In this document: piece after piece, positions 21,829 through 29,796 of the stretch
Numbering within the stretch: the first letter of the stretch is position 1
Layout of the letters: every line of letters begins with the position of its first letter
NCBI GenBank assembly: GCA_028285065.1
Contig: JANQQG010000147.1
Location: 1-32,534 of the forward strand
DNA length: 32,534 nucleotides
Source: Phycisphaerales bacterium
Lineage (GTDB): Bacteria; Planctomycetota; Phycisphaerae; Phycisphaerales; UBA1924
Direction: 5' to 3'
The notes under the pieces: generated by a model
Seen by the model: the letters and a program-made list of their open reading frames with translations, nothing else
Told to the model about the DNA's origin: nothing
Databases searched by the model: none
Translations under genes and position numbers: made by a program

Positions 21829-23253
21829 TCAGAGTCCCTTGAACGCCCCGATCGCGCGTTCGCGTGCGGCGCTGTGGTCGACGATCGGCTCTGGATAGTC
21901 GATCGCGTTGAACAGGCCGCGATCGATCCGCTCCGGATCATGCAGCGCACCGGTCGGCAGGTCCGCGAGGTGGGGGCAGTAGCGCCTGATGTACGTCCCC
22001 TCGGGGTCGCAGCGCTTGGCCTGGCTCGTGGGGTTGAAGATCCGGAAGTACGGTGCGGCATCGGTGCCGGTCGATGCCGACCACTGCCAGCCCCCGTTGT
22101 TCGACGCGAGGTCGCCATCGACGAGGTGCTGCATGAAGAACCGCTCGCCGCGGCGCCAGTCGATGAACAGGTCCTTGGTCAAGAACATGGCCACGATCAT
22201 GCGCACGCGGTTGTGCATCCAGCCGGTTTGGAGCAGTTGGTTGATGCCCGCGTCGATGATCGGGAAGCCGGTTCGCGCTTCACACCAGGCGTTGAAGGCC
22301 TCGTCGTCGTCGTTCCACTGGATCGAGTCGGTCGTGGTCTTGAAGGCGCGTCCGGTGCAGACGCGTGGGAACCCGACGAGGATGTGCTTGTAGAACTCGC
22401 GCCAGACGACCTCGCTGATCCAGTGGGCGGCGCCCGGCGAGCCCCCGTCAAGCTTGCCTTCGTTGGCGTCGCGTGCCGCGACGACGCACTGGCGGGCCGA
22501 GATCGCGCCGATGGTCAGGTATGGGCTGATGGCGCTGGTCGCGTCGATCGAGGGGATGTCGCGTTGCGACTTGTACGCGTCCAGACGTTCGCCGATGAAG
22601 GCGCCCAGGCGCTCCAGGGCGTGCTTCTCGCCGGAGGGCCAGAACGTCGCGCCGTCGGCGATGTGCGACCCGAACCCATCGACCGTGCGCGGGACGGGGT
22701 CGAAGCTGATGCCGGTCGTCTCCTGCCGCTTGGGCTCGGGTGCGAGGGCCAGCCCACGCTCGCCGATGACGCTCATCCACTTCCGTTTGAATGGGCTGAA
22801 GACCGTGTACCACCCGCCCTCGTTGGTGAGGACGTCTCCGGGCGCGAGGACGACTTGGTCGTCGCACGCGACGGTGGTCCGGCCGGACTCATCGAAGGTC
22901 CGCGCGACCTCGTCGTCGCGGCGGCGCTCGTTGATCTCGTATTCACGGTTGAAGTACAGCGCGTCGCAGGTATGGCGCTCGCTGATCGCGAGCAGCGCGT
23001 TGGGGACGTCGGCGAAGCGTGGGACGGTGAGGATCTTCAGCGGGATGTTCAGGCGCGCCAGCGAGACGCTCAGATCGGAGAGCGTGCGGAGCATCAGGTC
23101 GACCTTCACGCCCGCCCAGTCGTGCTCGGACCACTGCTCGGGGCAGATCGTGAAGACCCCGATGACCCCGCGGGTCGCCTCGTGCGTCGCGCGGCTGAGT
23201 GCCGTGTTGTCGGCGGTCCGCAAGTCGGCGCGGAACCACATCAGCGCTCGCAT
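21829..23253 (-). CDS. phrB: Deoxyribodipyrimidine photolyase (class I CPD photolyase)
   Basis: A 474-residue flavoprotein that repairs UV-induced cyclobutane pyrimidine dimers with blue light; E. coli PhrB has 472 residues. The N-terminal antenna domain opens MWFRADLRTADNTAL. The C-terminal FAD domain has SPYLTIGAIS, HWISEVVWREFYKHILVGFP, GFPIIDAGINQLLQTGWMHN and the signature NNGGWQWSASTGTDAAPYF, nearly identical to PhrB. Methenyltetrahydrofolate as the antenna pigment is likely but not read directly. It is the last gene of the minus-strand nfo-TPR-queF-SOUL-phr run, 49 bp behind the SOUL gene. Confidence 0.95.
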   Translation of the reverse strand: MRALMWFRADLRTADNTALSRATHEATRGVIGVFTICPEQWSEHDWAGVKVDLMLRTLSDLSVSLARLNIPLKILTVPRFADVPNALLAISERHTCDALYFNREYEINERRRDDEVARTFDESGRTTVACDDQVVLAPGDVLTNEGGWYTVFSPFKRKWMSVIGERGLALAPEPKRQETTGISFDPVPRTVDGFGSHIADGATFWPSGEKHALERLGAFIGERLDAYKSQRDIPSIDATSAISPYLTIGAISARQCVVAARDANEGKLDGGSPGAAHWISEVVWREFYKHILVGFPRVCTGRAFKTTTDSIQWNDDDEAFNAWCEARTGFPIIDAGINQLLQTGWMHNRVRMIVAMFLTKDLFIDWRRGERFFMQHLVDGDLASNNGGWQWSASTGTDAAPYFRIFNPTSQAKRCDPEGTYIRRYCPHLADLPTGALHDPERIDRGLFNAIDYPEPIVDHSAARERAIGAFKGL

Positions 23254-23302
23254 GGGCGGGCTCCTTCAAGGGCGTGCTTGAGGGGTTGCGAGGCCGGGTG
23301 CG

Positions 23303-24052
23303 TTAGCTCGCGTCGGCGTCCTTGGGCGCGGGCTGGGTCTCGGACGGTCGCGCGACGGGGCGTACCGGGATCTGCATCTCCGACCACTTCACGCGGATGT
23401 AGGGGCCGTTGTACGAGAGGGAACGCGGCGGCCCGGCGGCCTCCCACTCGGGGTTGTCCGCGAGCCACGCCTTGAGCCTGGCCATGCCCTGCTTCGTGCG
23501 CGAGAAGCCGTACTGACCGCTCTGTCCGATGGCGACGACGGTGACGGGCTCGGAGTCGTTGACACTCACCTGCTCGTCGGACTCGATCTTGCCGACGTCG
23601 GTGGACTGGTAGAGGAAGCTCATCTCCCATTGCATCTTGGCCGTGTCGTCTTTGGCCTCGTCGTAGTTGAGGTATGCGACCTCAACGGGCGACGTCATGG
23701 GGATGTCACGGTCCTTGATGTGGTTGAACAGCGGCCAGAACCCGCGGCTCGATCCGCGGTCGGGGTTCATGGTGCTCGTGTAGGTCGCGCGCCGTGCGCC
23801 CGGGTACGCCTTGATCTCGATCACACCAGGGAGCGTCGGTGCGGGGTAGCCGACGGGAAGGGCCGCTTCAATCACGAGCGGGCCGGCGCGCCAGGTCTCG
23901 CCGTCCTTGCGAAGGTCCAGATCGCTCTCGCCCTGCACCACCACGCTCTGCGGGACGGGGGTCTCTGGATCTGTGTCCACGACGGGCTCAGGCGTTGGGG
24001 CGGCGGGGGCGGCGCACAGAAGCGAAGCCCCTGCGATCAGGGAGGTGAACAT
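23303..24052 (-). CDS. Exported SOUL-family heme-binding-like protein
   Basis: A 249-residue protein with an N-terminal signal peptide (MFTSLIAGASLLCAAPAAP) and Pro-rich linker, then the SOUL/HBP fold: GVIEIKAYPGARRATYTSTM, FWPLFNHIKDRDIPMTSPVE (core signature), QWEMSFLYQS, VAIGQSGQYGFSR and the ending LSYNGPYIRVKWSEMQIPV. SOUL proteins bind heme or tetrapyrroles, though in many bacteria the ligand is unproven. The ATG at 24052 is preferred to one at 24094 because the signal peptide begins there and AAGGG lies five to six bases upstream. The tail after the fold is Pro-rich. It sits directly upstream of phr. Confidence 0.85.
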   Translation of the reverse strand: MFTSLIAGASLLCAAPAAPTPEPVVDTDPETPVPQSVVVQGESDLDLRKDGETWRAGPLVIEAALPVGYPAPTLPGVIEIKAYPGARRATYTSTMNPDRGSSRGFWPLFNHIKDRDIPMTSPVEVAYLNYDEAKDDTAKMQWEMSFLYQSTDVGKIESDEQVSVNDSEPVTVVAIGQSGQYGFSRTKQGMARLKAWLADNPEWEAAGPPRSLSYNGPYIRVKWSEMQIPVRPVARPSETQPAPKDADAS

Positions 24053-24104
24053 GGAGGCCCTTTCCGTTGGAAGGAAGGAGTGCTTTGCGGACACTCGCGT
24101 CTTC

Positions 24105-24122
24105 GGGAGCCCCGCGGGGCTG
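24105..24122 (-). terminator. Short GC palindrome after queF
   Basis: AGCCCCGCGGGGCT at 24108-24121 is a perfect palindrome, 14 bases beyond the queF stop. It forms a five-pair stem with CGCG loop but lacks a T-tract, so any termination would be weak. Confidence 0.3.
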
Positions 24123-24135
24123 GATTCAGGACCTC

Positions 24136-24528
24136 TCAGATCCCGCGGTACTCACCCGGAACGTCCCCGTAGTCGGCCCGGACCACGGAGCGGATCCCGC
24201 CCCGTCCGCGCCAGTCCGTGATGATCTGGAGCCACGTCGGACGCATCAGCCCGACCAGGTCATGGCGGATCCGGTGGGTCACGGCCTCGTAGTAGATCCC
24301 CTCGTCGCGGAACGACTGCAGATAGAGCTTGAGGCTCTTGAGCTCGACGCACCCGGTCTTGCCGGCCTCAGAGTCCGGTGGCGCCGGCTGGAAGCGCAGC
24401 GTCACCTCGCCGAAGTCTGGGTGACCCGTCACGGGACAGACGGAGGTGAACTCCTCGGCCACGTGCTCGATCACGAGCGGCTGGTCGGTCGGGGTCTGGA
24501 ACGCTTCGAGCAGGGAGGGGTCGGGCAT
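24136..24528 (-). CDS. queF: NADPH-dependent 7-cyano-7-deazaguanine (preQ0) reductase
   Basis: A 130-residue unimodular QueF, which reduces preQ0 to preQ1, the base inserted into tRNA before conversion to queuosine. The catalytic pair is Cys31 and Asp38 in EFTSVCPVTGHPDFGE, the same seven-residue spacing as in B. subtilis QueF. The NADPH motif ELKSLKLYLQSFR follows at 62-74, then GIYYEAVTHRI. It is shorter than the typical 150-165 residues, with the N-terminal extension trimmed. No other queuosine genes are in the window. A TATATT box lies five bases before the ATG, with no ribosome site between. Confidence 0.95.
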   Translation of the reverse strand: MPDPSLLEAFQTPTDQPLVIEHVAEEFTSVCPVTGHPDFGEVTLRFQPAPPDSEAGKTGCVELKSLKLYLQSFRDEGIYYEAVTHRIRHDLVGLMRPTWLQIITDWRGRGGIRSVVRADYGDVPGEYRGI

Positions 24529-24545
24529 GGCGGAATATATGCAGC
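24529..24545 (-). promoter_or_regulatory. Candidate -10 element immediately before queF (leaderless mRNA?)
   Basis: On the minus strand TATATT (bases 24539-24534) matches the -10 consensus at five of six positions and is followed by only CCGCC before the ATG. Transcription would start at or next to the start codon. No good -35 hexamer is visible at 16-18 bp. Confidence 0.4.
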
Positions 24546-24609
24546 GATCGCGCGACGGATCAGGCCGCAGGCCTCGTGTGCAGAGTTGATGGGGGGGAGG
24601 GTGGGCGGG

Positions 24610-25647
24610 TCAGCGGGAGTAGGTCGAGAGCAGTTCGAGCACTCGCGGCTGGTCGCGGTTGATCTTGATCGATCGGCGGAGCATCGCGATCGCCCGGGTG
24701 TGCGCCTCGACGTCCTTCTGGCCGGACTGGATGTACCGGTTGAGGAGGCTGATGCCGATCCCGTTGAGGGCGGGGTAGTAGTCCTCGTCGATGTCGAGCG
24801 CGTCCTCGAACGCGCCCAGCGCGTCCTCGAAGCGCCCGAGCCGGAAGAGCGCGAACCCGCGACGCTCGTGCGCGGCCGCCGACGGCTCCGTGCGCACGAC
24901 CTGGTCGACCGCGTTGAGCATCTCCTCGTACCGATTGAGCGACTTGAGGCTCTCGGCCAGGTTGAGGAGGAGCCCGCTGGTCAGCGGCATCAACTCGGCC
25001 GCCTGCTGGTACTCGTTGACCGCGTCCTGGTGCCGGCGCATCGAGGCGTAGACCGCGCCGAGGTTGAAGCGGGCCTCGCCGTCCTCCGGGTCGAGCTGGA
25101 CGGCCCGGCGTCCGTACTCGAGCGCCTGGTTGTTCTCTTCGAGTTGGTAGTAGGCAGCGGAGAGGTTGAGGTTCGTGCGGAAGTCGTTGGGATCGATCTG
25201 CAGCGCGCGGAGGTACGCCTGGATGGCGTCGGTGATGCGATCGAGCAGGTGGAGCATGAGCCCGTGGTAGAACTGCGAGTCGAAGTCTCGCGGCTCGATC
25301 TCGGCAGCCGTCCCGTAGCTCTCGGCCGCGCTCTCGTAGTCACCCTCGACGCGGTAGATGTCCGCCATGCCGAGGTGGGCGCGGGTCAGGCGCGGGTTGA
25401 GCTCGATAGCAGCGGCGAACTGCTGGAGCGCCCGCTCGGTGTCGCCGGAGCGGACGGACTCTTGCGCGATGACCGCGAGCGCCTCGGCCTGCTGGACCTT
25501 GCCGGGTCTGGTCTCGTTCGAGCTCGACGAGCCGTTCCCGCCCCAGCCAGCGCAGCCCGTCAGGGCCAGCACGCACGCGAGCAAGACGGGTGCGGCCAGT
25601 CGGATCCCAGCGGGGGCGTGGGGGGGTGCGAGGCGGGCTGGGGTCAT
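24610..25647 (-). CDS. TPR-repeat lipoprotein
   Basis: A 345-residue lipoprotein: signal peptide with lipobox LTGC (Cys32), a Ser/Gly linker, then about eight contiguous 34-residue tetratricopeptide repeats from residue ~50 to the end. Examples are AHLGMADIYRVEGDYESAAE, LGAVYASMRRHQDAVNEYQQ and ERRGFALFRLGRFEDALGAF. Such TPR lipoproteins scaffold envelope complexes (compare PilF/PilW or BamD-type proteins). The PilF comparison is tempting because pilus-type genes lie upstream, but 4 kb and another strand separate them. The start ATG is at 25647; the signal peptide is preceded by a Pro/Arg stretch, so a later start is possible. Same direction as nfo upstream and queF downstream. Confidence 0.85.
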   Translation of the reverse strand: MTPARLAPPHAPAGIRLAAPVLLACVLALTGCAGWGGNGSSSSNETRPGKVQQAEALAVIAQESVRSGDTERALQQFAAAIELNPRLTRAHLGMADIYRVEGDYESAAESYGTAAEIEPRDFDSQFYHGLMLHLLDRITDAIQAYLRALQIDPNDFRTNLNLSAAYYQLEENNQALEYGRRAVQLDPEDGEARFNLGAVYASMRRHQDAVNEYQQAAELMPLTSGLLLNLAESLKSLNRYEEMLNAVDQVVRTEPSAAAHERRGFALFRLGRFEDALGAFEDALDIDEDYYPALNGIGISLLNRYIQSGQKDVEAHTRAIAMLRRSIKINRDQPRVLELLSTYSR

Positions 25648-25771
25648 CGTGCGGATCTCTCCGAGCCCCGGGGGGGGAGGGGGCGTGGGCCGAGCGGAAG
25701 GGGGAATCCCCGGTTGAGACTACTTCGGCCAGACAAACTCTGTTCGTTGAGCCGGGCGGGCCGGTTCGGCC

Positions 25772-26680
25772 TTAGCTGGCGGCTCCGGCGGGCTGGCGCG
25801 CCACCAGGCGCCTCAGACGCCTGGCGTTGAGGGTGTCGAAGGCGGTGCCGTCGTCGTCCTCGCCCTTTGGGGTTTCCATGATCATCGGGGCGTCGGCGAG
25901 TTCGGGTCGGTTGACGACCTCGCGGAAGCCGGGCGATCCGATGGTGCCCTTGCCGATGTGCTCGTGCCGGTCGGCGCGGGAGCCGCAGGCCTTCTTGGAG
26001 TCGTTCAGGTGTACGACTCTGAGGTTCTTGAGCCCGCAGCGCCGGTCGAACTCGTCCATGGTCGCCTTGGCCGTGTCATTGGCGGCCACGTCGTAGCCGA
26101 AGGCGTGCGCATGGCAGGTGTCGAAGCAGTAGCCGACGCGCGAGGGCTTGCGGTTGCGCTTGAGGATCCGCTTGCGCAGGTCGGCCAGTTGCTCGAAGGG
26201 GCCACCGAGGTTCGAGCCGGATCCGACGGTGTTCTCGAGGCAGAGGACGACCTTCATCCCGTCGGTCTCGACGAGCAGTCGTTCGTAGGCCATGGCGATG
26301 CGATCGAGTCCTTCGTCCTCGGTCGAGGTCGTGTACGCGCCGGGGTGGTGGACGAGGAAGGGGATCCCGAGCGTGTCGCAGCGTGTGACCTCTTCGATCA
26401 TGAGCCCGATGGACTTCTCCCAGAGTTCGTCGTTGGGTGAGCCGAGGTTGATCAGGTACGACGCGTGGGAGACCAGGCGTCCTTTGGTGCCGTTGGTCCG
26501 CCAGCCCAGGCGGTCGACCTCGCTGCGCCACTCTGTGATGACCTCGTCCTTGAGCGGCGGGACCTTCCACTGCTGCTGGTTCTTGGTGAAGACCTGCACG
26601 CAGTCCAGGCCGAGGTCCTCGGCTGTTCGGAGGGCGTTGGACATGTTTCCGGCGATGGAGAGGTGGCTTCCCAAGAGCAT
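25772..26680 (-). CDS. nfo: Endonuclease IV (AP endonuclease)
   Basis: A 302-residue TIM-barrel AP endonuclease that cuts 5' of abasic sites in base-excision repair. All nine expected metal ligands of the three-zinc centre can be placed against E. coli Nfo: His72, His112, Glu149, Asp187, His190, His224, Asp237, His239 and Glu269. Signature segments are LGSHLSIAGNM, VQVFTKNQQQWK, LVHHPGAYT, LCLENTVGSGSNLGG, YCFDTCHAHAFGYDV and VVHLNDSKKACGSRADRHEH. It heads the minus-strand run containing queF and phr. Divergent from the lipoprotein gene at 26728, sharing a 47 bp upstream region. Confidence 0.95.
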   Translation of the reverse strand: MLLGSHLSIAGNMSNALRTAEDLGLDCVQVFTKNQQQWKVPPLKDEVITEWRSEVDRLGWRTNGTKGRLVSHASYLINLGSPNDELWEKSIGLMIEEVTRCDTLGIPFLVHHPGAYTTSTEDEGLDRIAMAYERLLVETDGMKVVLCLENTVGSGSNLGGPFEQLADLRKRILKRNRKPSRVGYCFDTCHAHAFGYDVAANDTAKATMDEFDRRCGLKNLRVVHLNDSKKACGSRADRHEHIGKGTIGSPGFREVVNRPELADAPMIMETPKGEDDDGTAFDTLNARRLRRLVARQPAGAAS

Positions 26681-26727
26681 GGGGCGACTCTACGCCGCGC
26701 CGGGGGCTTGGGTAGGATGGCCGCATC

Positions 26728-27450
26728 ATGAACGGAGTCATGCGATCGTTGCTGGTTGTCCTTCTCGCGCTCTCTTTGGGGCTGTGCACCGGGTGCGCCT
26801 GGTTCAGTTCGTCCGGGCCGATCGAGGTCGAGTACGTCTTCAGCGGGGTCTCCGGCGAGGAGGACCGCAACCAGTGGATCGCCGTGCGCGCCATCCTGGC
26901 GGAGTACGCGATGGATGGTGACGTGCGCGAGGTGGGGGGGCCTGGATTCGACGAGATTGGTGGGGTGCCGGGCGGAGTCGGGGCTGGTGGCGACTCGCGG
27001 CGGACGCTCCGTGTGCGCCTCAAGCGCGTCCGCGACATCGCCTGCATCGACCACGAGCTGAGCGAACTCGCATCCGAGGGACCGGCCGGCTCGCGCGTGC
27101 GTCTGGCGCGCGGCGTCGCGCGCATGCGCTACGACGGCACCTTCGTGGCCGGACGCGTCCGCTTCGAGGCCTCGGGCCAGACCGCTCCAAACGCCACCGT
27201 CTACCTCTTTGTCGACGACACGGGCATCCCGACGCGCATCCCCGCGGGCTCCGACGGGTACTGGAACCGCACCGTCTCGTCGCAGGTCGGCAAGCGGTAC
27301 GTCTACGGCTTCAGCGAGTCGCGCCTCAGCGGTGCCCGCGAGTACTTCCGCATCGACACCAGCCGCCCGACCAACCCCTTCGACATCATCACCGAGCGCG
27401 AGTTCGCCAGGTGGCACGAGGTGCCGCCGCGCGACGGGTTCGACGATTAG
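26728..27450 (+). CDS. Predicted lipoprotein of unknown function
   Basis: A 240-residue protein with a signal peptide and lipobox-like LCTGC (Cys23). The Cys at -3 is unusual, so lipidation is probable but not certain. The mature part has an alpha/beta N-terminal region (IEVEYVFSGVSGEEDRNQWI), then a beta-rich C-terminal half (VARMRYDGTFVAGRVRFEA, ATVYLFVDDTGIPTRIPAGS). This half looks like a small Ig-like or carboxypeptidase-regulatory fold. I do not recognise the family. AGGAT lies upstream of the ATG. It is divergent from nfo and followed after 41 bp by the SDR gene in the same direction. Confidence 0.7.
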   Translation: MNGVMRSLLVVLLALSLGLCTGCAWFSSSGPIEVEYVFSGVSGEEDRNQWIAVRAILAEYAMDGDVREVGGPGFDEIGGVPGGVGAGGDSRRTLRVRLKRVRDIACIDHELSELASEGPAGSRVRLARGVARMRYDGTFVAGRVRFEASGQTAPNATVYLFVDDTGIPTRIPAGSDGYWNRTVSSQVGKRYVYGFSESRLSGAREYFRIDTSRPTNPFDIITEREFARWHEVPPRDGFDD

Positions 27451-27491
27451 CGCGTACCCCACCCCCCCGCGTGCGCACCCAGGAGTGAGTC

Positions 27492-28280
27492 GTGAACGAA
27501 CTGACGGATCGGATCGGGGTGGTGACCGGCGCATCGGCGGGGATCGGGCTGGCGATGGCCGAGGCGATGGTCGAGGCCGGGGCGCGTGTGGTGATCAACG
27601 CGCGTCGTGCCGAGCGGTTGCAGCAGACGGTCCGGCGCCTCAACGAGGGCAAGCCTCAGCACCGGGCGGTGTTCGTCGCCGGCGATGCCGCGGACGAGGG
27701 CGTGATCGAGGCGATGCTCGACGCGGCCCGCGAGTCGTTCGGGAGCGAGGCGGACCTGGTCGTGGTCAACGCGGGGCGCGGGCTCGCGGGCAGCGTGATG
27801 ACCAGCGACACGAAGCAGTGGGAGGAGATGGTCCGCGTGAACCTGTTGGGGGCGGCCAGGCTCATGCGCGCAGCGGGCGGGCGGATGGCGGACCTGTACT
27901 CGGATTCGCTTTGGGGTACCTCCGAGGCACGTGCGCGGGACATCATCGTGATCGGTTCGAACGTCGGGCGTCACATCAGCCCGTTCAGCTCGATGTACGG
28001 GTCGACGAAGTTCGGTGTGAACTCCCTGGCCGAGGCGCAGCGGCGCGAGCTTGCGCCCAAGGGCATCCGCGTGAGCCTGCTCGAGCCGGGGATCGTGCGC
28101 AGCGAGTTCCAGCAGGTGGCCGGCTACGACCCCGAGTCGTTCGGCGCGCTGATGGAGAAGTTCGGCCCGGTGCTCGAGCCGGAAGACGTTGCGCGCACGG
28201 GCGTCTATGTAGCCAGCCAACCGGCGCACGTGCACGTCAACGACGTGGTGATCCGGCCGACGCGGCAGGACTACCCGTGA
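27492..28280 (+). CDS. Short-chain dehydrogenase/reductase (SDR)
   Basis: A 262-residue classical SDR. It shows the cofactor motif T12-G-A-S-A-G17-I-G19, N93-A-G95, and the catalytic set Ser156, Tyr169 and Lys173 (SSMYGSTKFGVNSLAEAQRR), followed by the PG motif (LLEPGIVRSEF). The Rossmann beta2 end has NARRAERL, whose arginines favour NADP(H). The substrate is not predictable. Start is GTG at 27492, chosen because AGGAG (27481-27485) sits six bases upstream. Its TGA overlaps the next GTG (GTGA), so it is translationally coupled to the membrane protein that follows. Confidence 0.92.
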   Translation: MNELTDRIGVVTGASAGIGLAMAEAMVEAGARVVINARRAERLQQTVRRLNEGKPQHRAVFVAGDAADEGVIEAMLDAARESFGSEADLVVVNAGRGLAGSVMTSDTKQWEEMVRVNLLGAARLMRAAGGRMADLYSDSLWGTSEARARDIIVIGSNVGRHISPFSSMYGSTKFGVNSLAEAQRRELAPKGIRVSLLEPGIVRSEFQQVAGYDPESFGALMEKFGPVLEPEDVARTGVYVASQPAHVHVNDVVIRPTRQDYP

Positions 28281-29014
28281 GCGAAGGCGAGCATCCGTGG
28301 ATCGTCTGGTCGACGCGGCCCTCGAAGCTTGAAGAGCGGGAGCTGTTCGAGAAGTGGGGGGATGACCTGCATGGGGGCGGGTTCGCGTGGTGGGAGCCGA
28401 TCGGGTGCATTGCAGCGGTCTTCGCGGTGTTCAGCGTAGTCCTGGCTCTCGTCATCGTGCCGGTTCTCTGGTTTTCCGGCGTGCCACTCCTGACCGGGAT
28501 CAAGTGGGGCTGCATCGGCGGGATGATCGGAGCGGCTGGGTATCTGTTGATCAACTGGTGCCTCAACGTCCGGGAGTCGCGGAGGAGGCCCGCACCCGAC
28601 ACTTCAACGGCCACCGAGGTCCTCCTGCGCCCGTCTGGCTGGCTTGGGATCACGGATCCGGAGAGTCCGGAGCGCAAGCCGAGCCGCTGGGCAAACCCCT
28701 GGGAGTTCTACGAGGCACGCTCATTCGAGCATGTGGCGATCTTCGAGACCGGGCGTGACACGAAAGGGCTGCTCCTGCCCCATAGTGCGGGGATCACCAC
28801 AGCGTCGGTTGTTGGCACGGCGCCCTCGAGGGTCGTGCGGGTCACGTGGCTGGATCATGTGGTCGTTCGCGTGGCCTACGAAGGCCCGTGGGATGGGGCG
28901 GTCGATGAGGTGGCGTGGCGCGATATGCCGCCGAGCACGATCTTGTTCGAGCTCCGGCCGAAGCGCACCAGTCTCGGGCGGCCGGTGTTGGGCGGTGCTG
29001 AGGCCTCGAACTGA
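28277..29014 (+). CDS. Two-helix membrane protein, tandem paralogue 1
   Basis: A 245-residue protein of unknown family. The N-terminus is cytoplasmic-looking (VSEGEHPWIVWSTRPSKLEE). Two membrane helices follow at about 43-67 and 72-93, then a basic loop and a soluble C-terminal domain with EVLLRPSGWLGI (114-125) and VVVRVAYEGPWDGAVDEVAW (195-214). The same layout and motifs recur in the next gene. GTG at 28277 overlaps the SDR stop by four bases; the frame is open further upstream, but only as a shadow of the SDR gene. Its membrane topology and coupling hint at a partner role for the SDR, which is speculative. Confidence 0.75.
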   Translation: MSEGEHPWIVWSTRPSKLEERELFEKWGDDLHGGGFAWWEPIGCIAAVFAVFSVVLALVIVPVLWFSGVPLLTGIKWGCIGGMIGAAGYLLINWCLNVRESRRRPAPDTSTATEVLLRPSGWLGITDPESPERKPSRWANPWEFYEARSFEHVAIFETGRDTKGLLLPHSAGITTASVVGTAPSRVVRVTWLDHVVVRVAYEGPWDGAVDEVAWRDMPPSTILFELRPKRTSLGRPVLGGAEASN

Positions 29015-29068
29015 TCGCGAGCGAGACGTGCACTCCGGGGTGGCACCAGGGAAGTAAGCTGGCGACCT

Positions 29069-29731
29069 ATGAGCGAGTTTTGTTCCACGCGCATTAGCCT
29101 AAGGACGCGTCCGCCGACGCCGGCGGAGGTCCTCGAGGCTCGCGAGAGCGTGCGCGATCTCGGGTGCAGCTCGTTCGGGTGTCTTCTGTTCGCCGTGCTC
29201 CCGCCGCTGCTCGTCGGGCTACTGGCCGCGATCCCGTTTGCGAGCCTGACGCCGGTCTGGGTGGCGTTGATCGTGGGTGGGCTGGTCTGGCTGTTCGGCC
29301 TGAACATGCTGGTGCGTGACTGGATCCGCGACCGTGGCGAGTTGCGCAACGGGGCGGTCAGCGAGTGGACGCTCCATCCTTCCGCGTGGTGGCGCGTCGC
29401 GCGCCCCTTGGGGACACGGGATGACGGGTCGGGGAGCATGTTCCTCTTCGAGCTCGAGCCGAACATCATCGTCCGCATCGAGCTTGGGTCGATGGCGCCT
29501 GAGGGTGTCGTTGGGCGTGCTCCGTGTGCGGAGATCCACGTGTCGGAGTTCAGCACCACGACGCTGCGTGTTGAATACAGGGGCGCGTGGGCGGGCTCGG
29601 TTGGCAAACTGGCTTCCGATGAACTGCCGTCGGGGTGCGCGCTGCTGTCGGGCTACGCCTCGCTTGACTCGCTCGGCGAGCTGATGCGTTCGCCAACGCT
29701 GCGGACCTTCGACGAGCTTCGCGAACAATAA
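29069..29731 (+). CDS. Two-helix membrane protein, tandem paralogue 2
   Basis: A 220-residue protein built like its upstream neighbour: MSE start with a TRP motif near residue 13, two membrane helices (about 34-58 and 63-83), a short basic segment (RDWIRDRGELR), then a soluble domain. Within it, SEWTLHPSAWWRV (98-110) aligns with the neighbour's TEVLLRPSGWLGI, and TLRVEYRGAWAGSVGKLASD (165-184) with VVRVAYEGPWDGAVDEVAWR. Family unknown. The ATG is 54 bp after the previous stop; AGGGAAG lies about 14 bases upstream, a long spacing. It converges with glutamate dehydrogenase. Confidence 0.75.
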   Translation: MSEFCSTRISLRTRPPTPAEVLEARESVRDLGCSSFGCLLFAVLPPLLVGLLAAIPFASLTPVWVALIVGGLVWLFGLNMLVRDWIRDRGELRNGAVSEWTLHPSAWWRVARPLGTRDDGSGSMFLFELEPNIIVRIELGSMAPEGVVGRAPCAEIHVSEFSTTTLRVEYRGAWAGSVGKLASDELPSGCALLSGYASLDSLGELMRSPTLRTFDELREQ

Positions 29732-29762
29732 GAAAAACCGCCGCCTTGGGGGAGGCGGCGGT
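29732..29762 (-). terminator. Intrinsic terminator of the glutamate dehydrogenase gene
   Basis: ACCGCCGCC (29737-29745) pairs perfectly with GGCGGCGGT (29754-29762) around an eight-base loop. On the minus strand the stem is followed by a T-tract (complement of the A-run at 29733-29737). This is a textbook Rho-independent terminator, 35 bp past the gdhA stop. The hairpin also caps the convergent plus-strand transcript. Confidence 0.85.
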
Positions 29763-29796
29763 CGGTGCGTTCGTTGCTGCTCAGCGGCGTCTCGGG

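Noticed and set aside
25759-25771. Hairpin GGCCG/CGGCC directly after the nfo stop as a terminator
   Set aside because: Five-pair stem with no T-tract in a very GC-rich stretch; chance pairing is likely.
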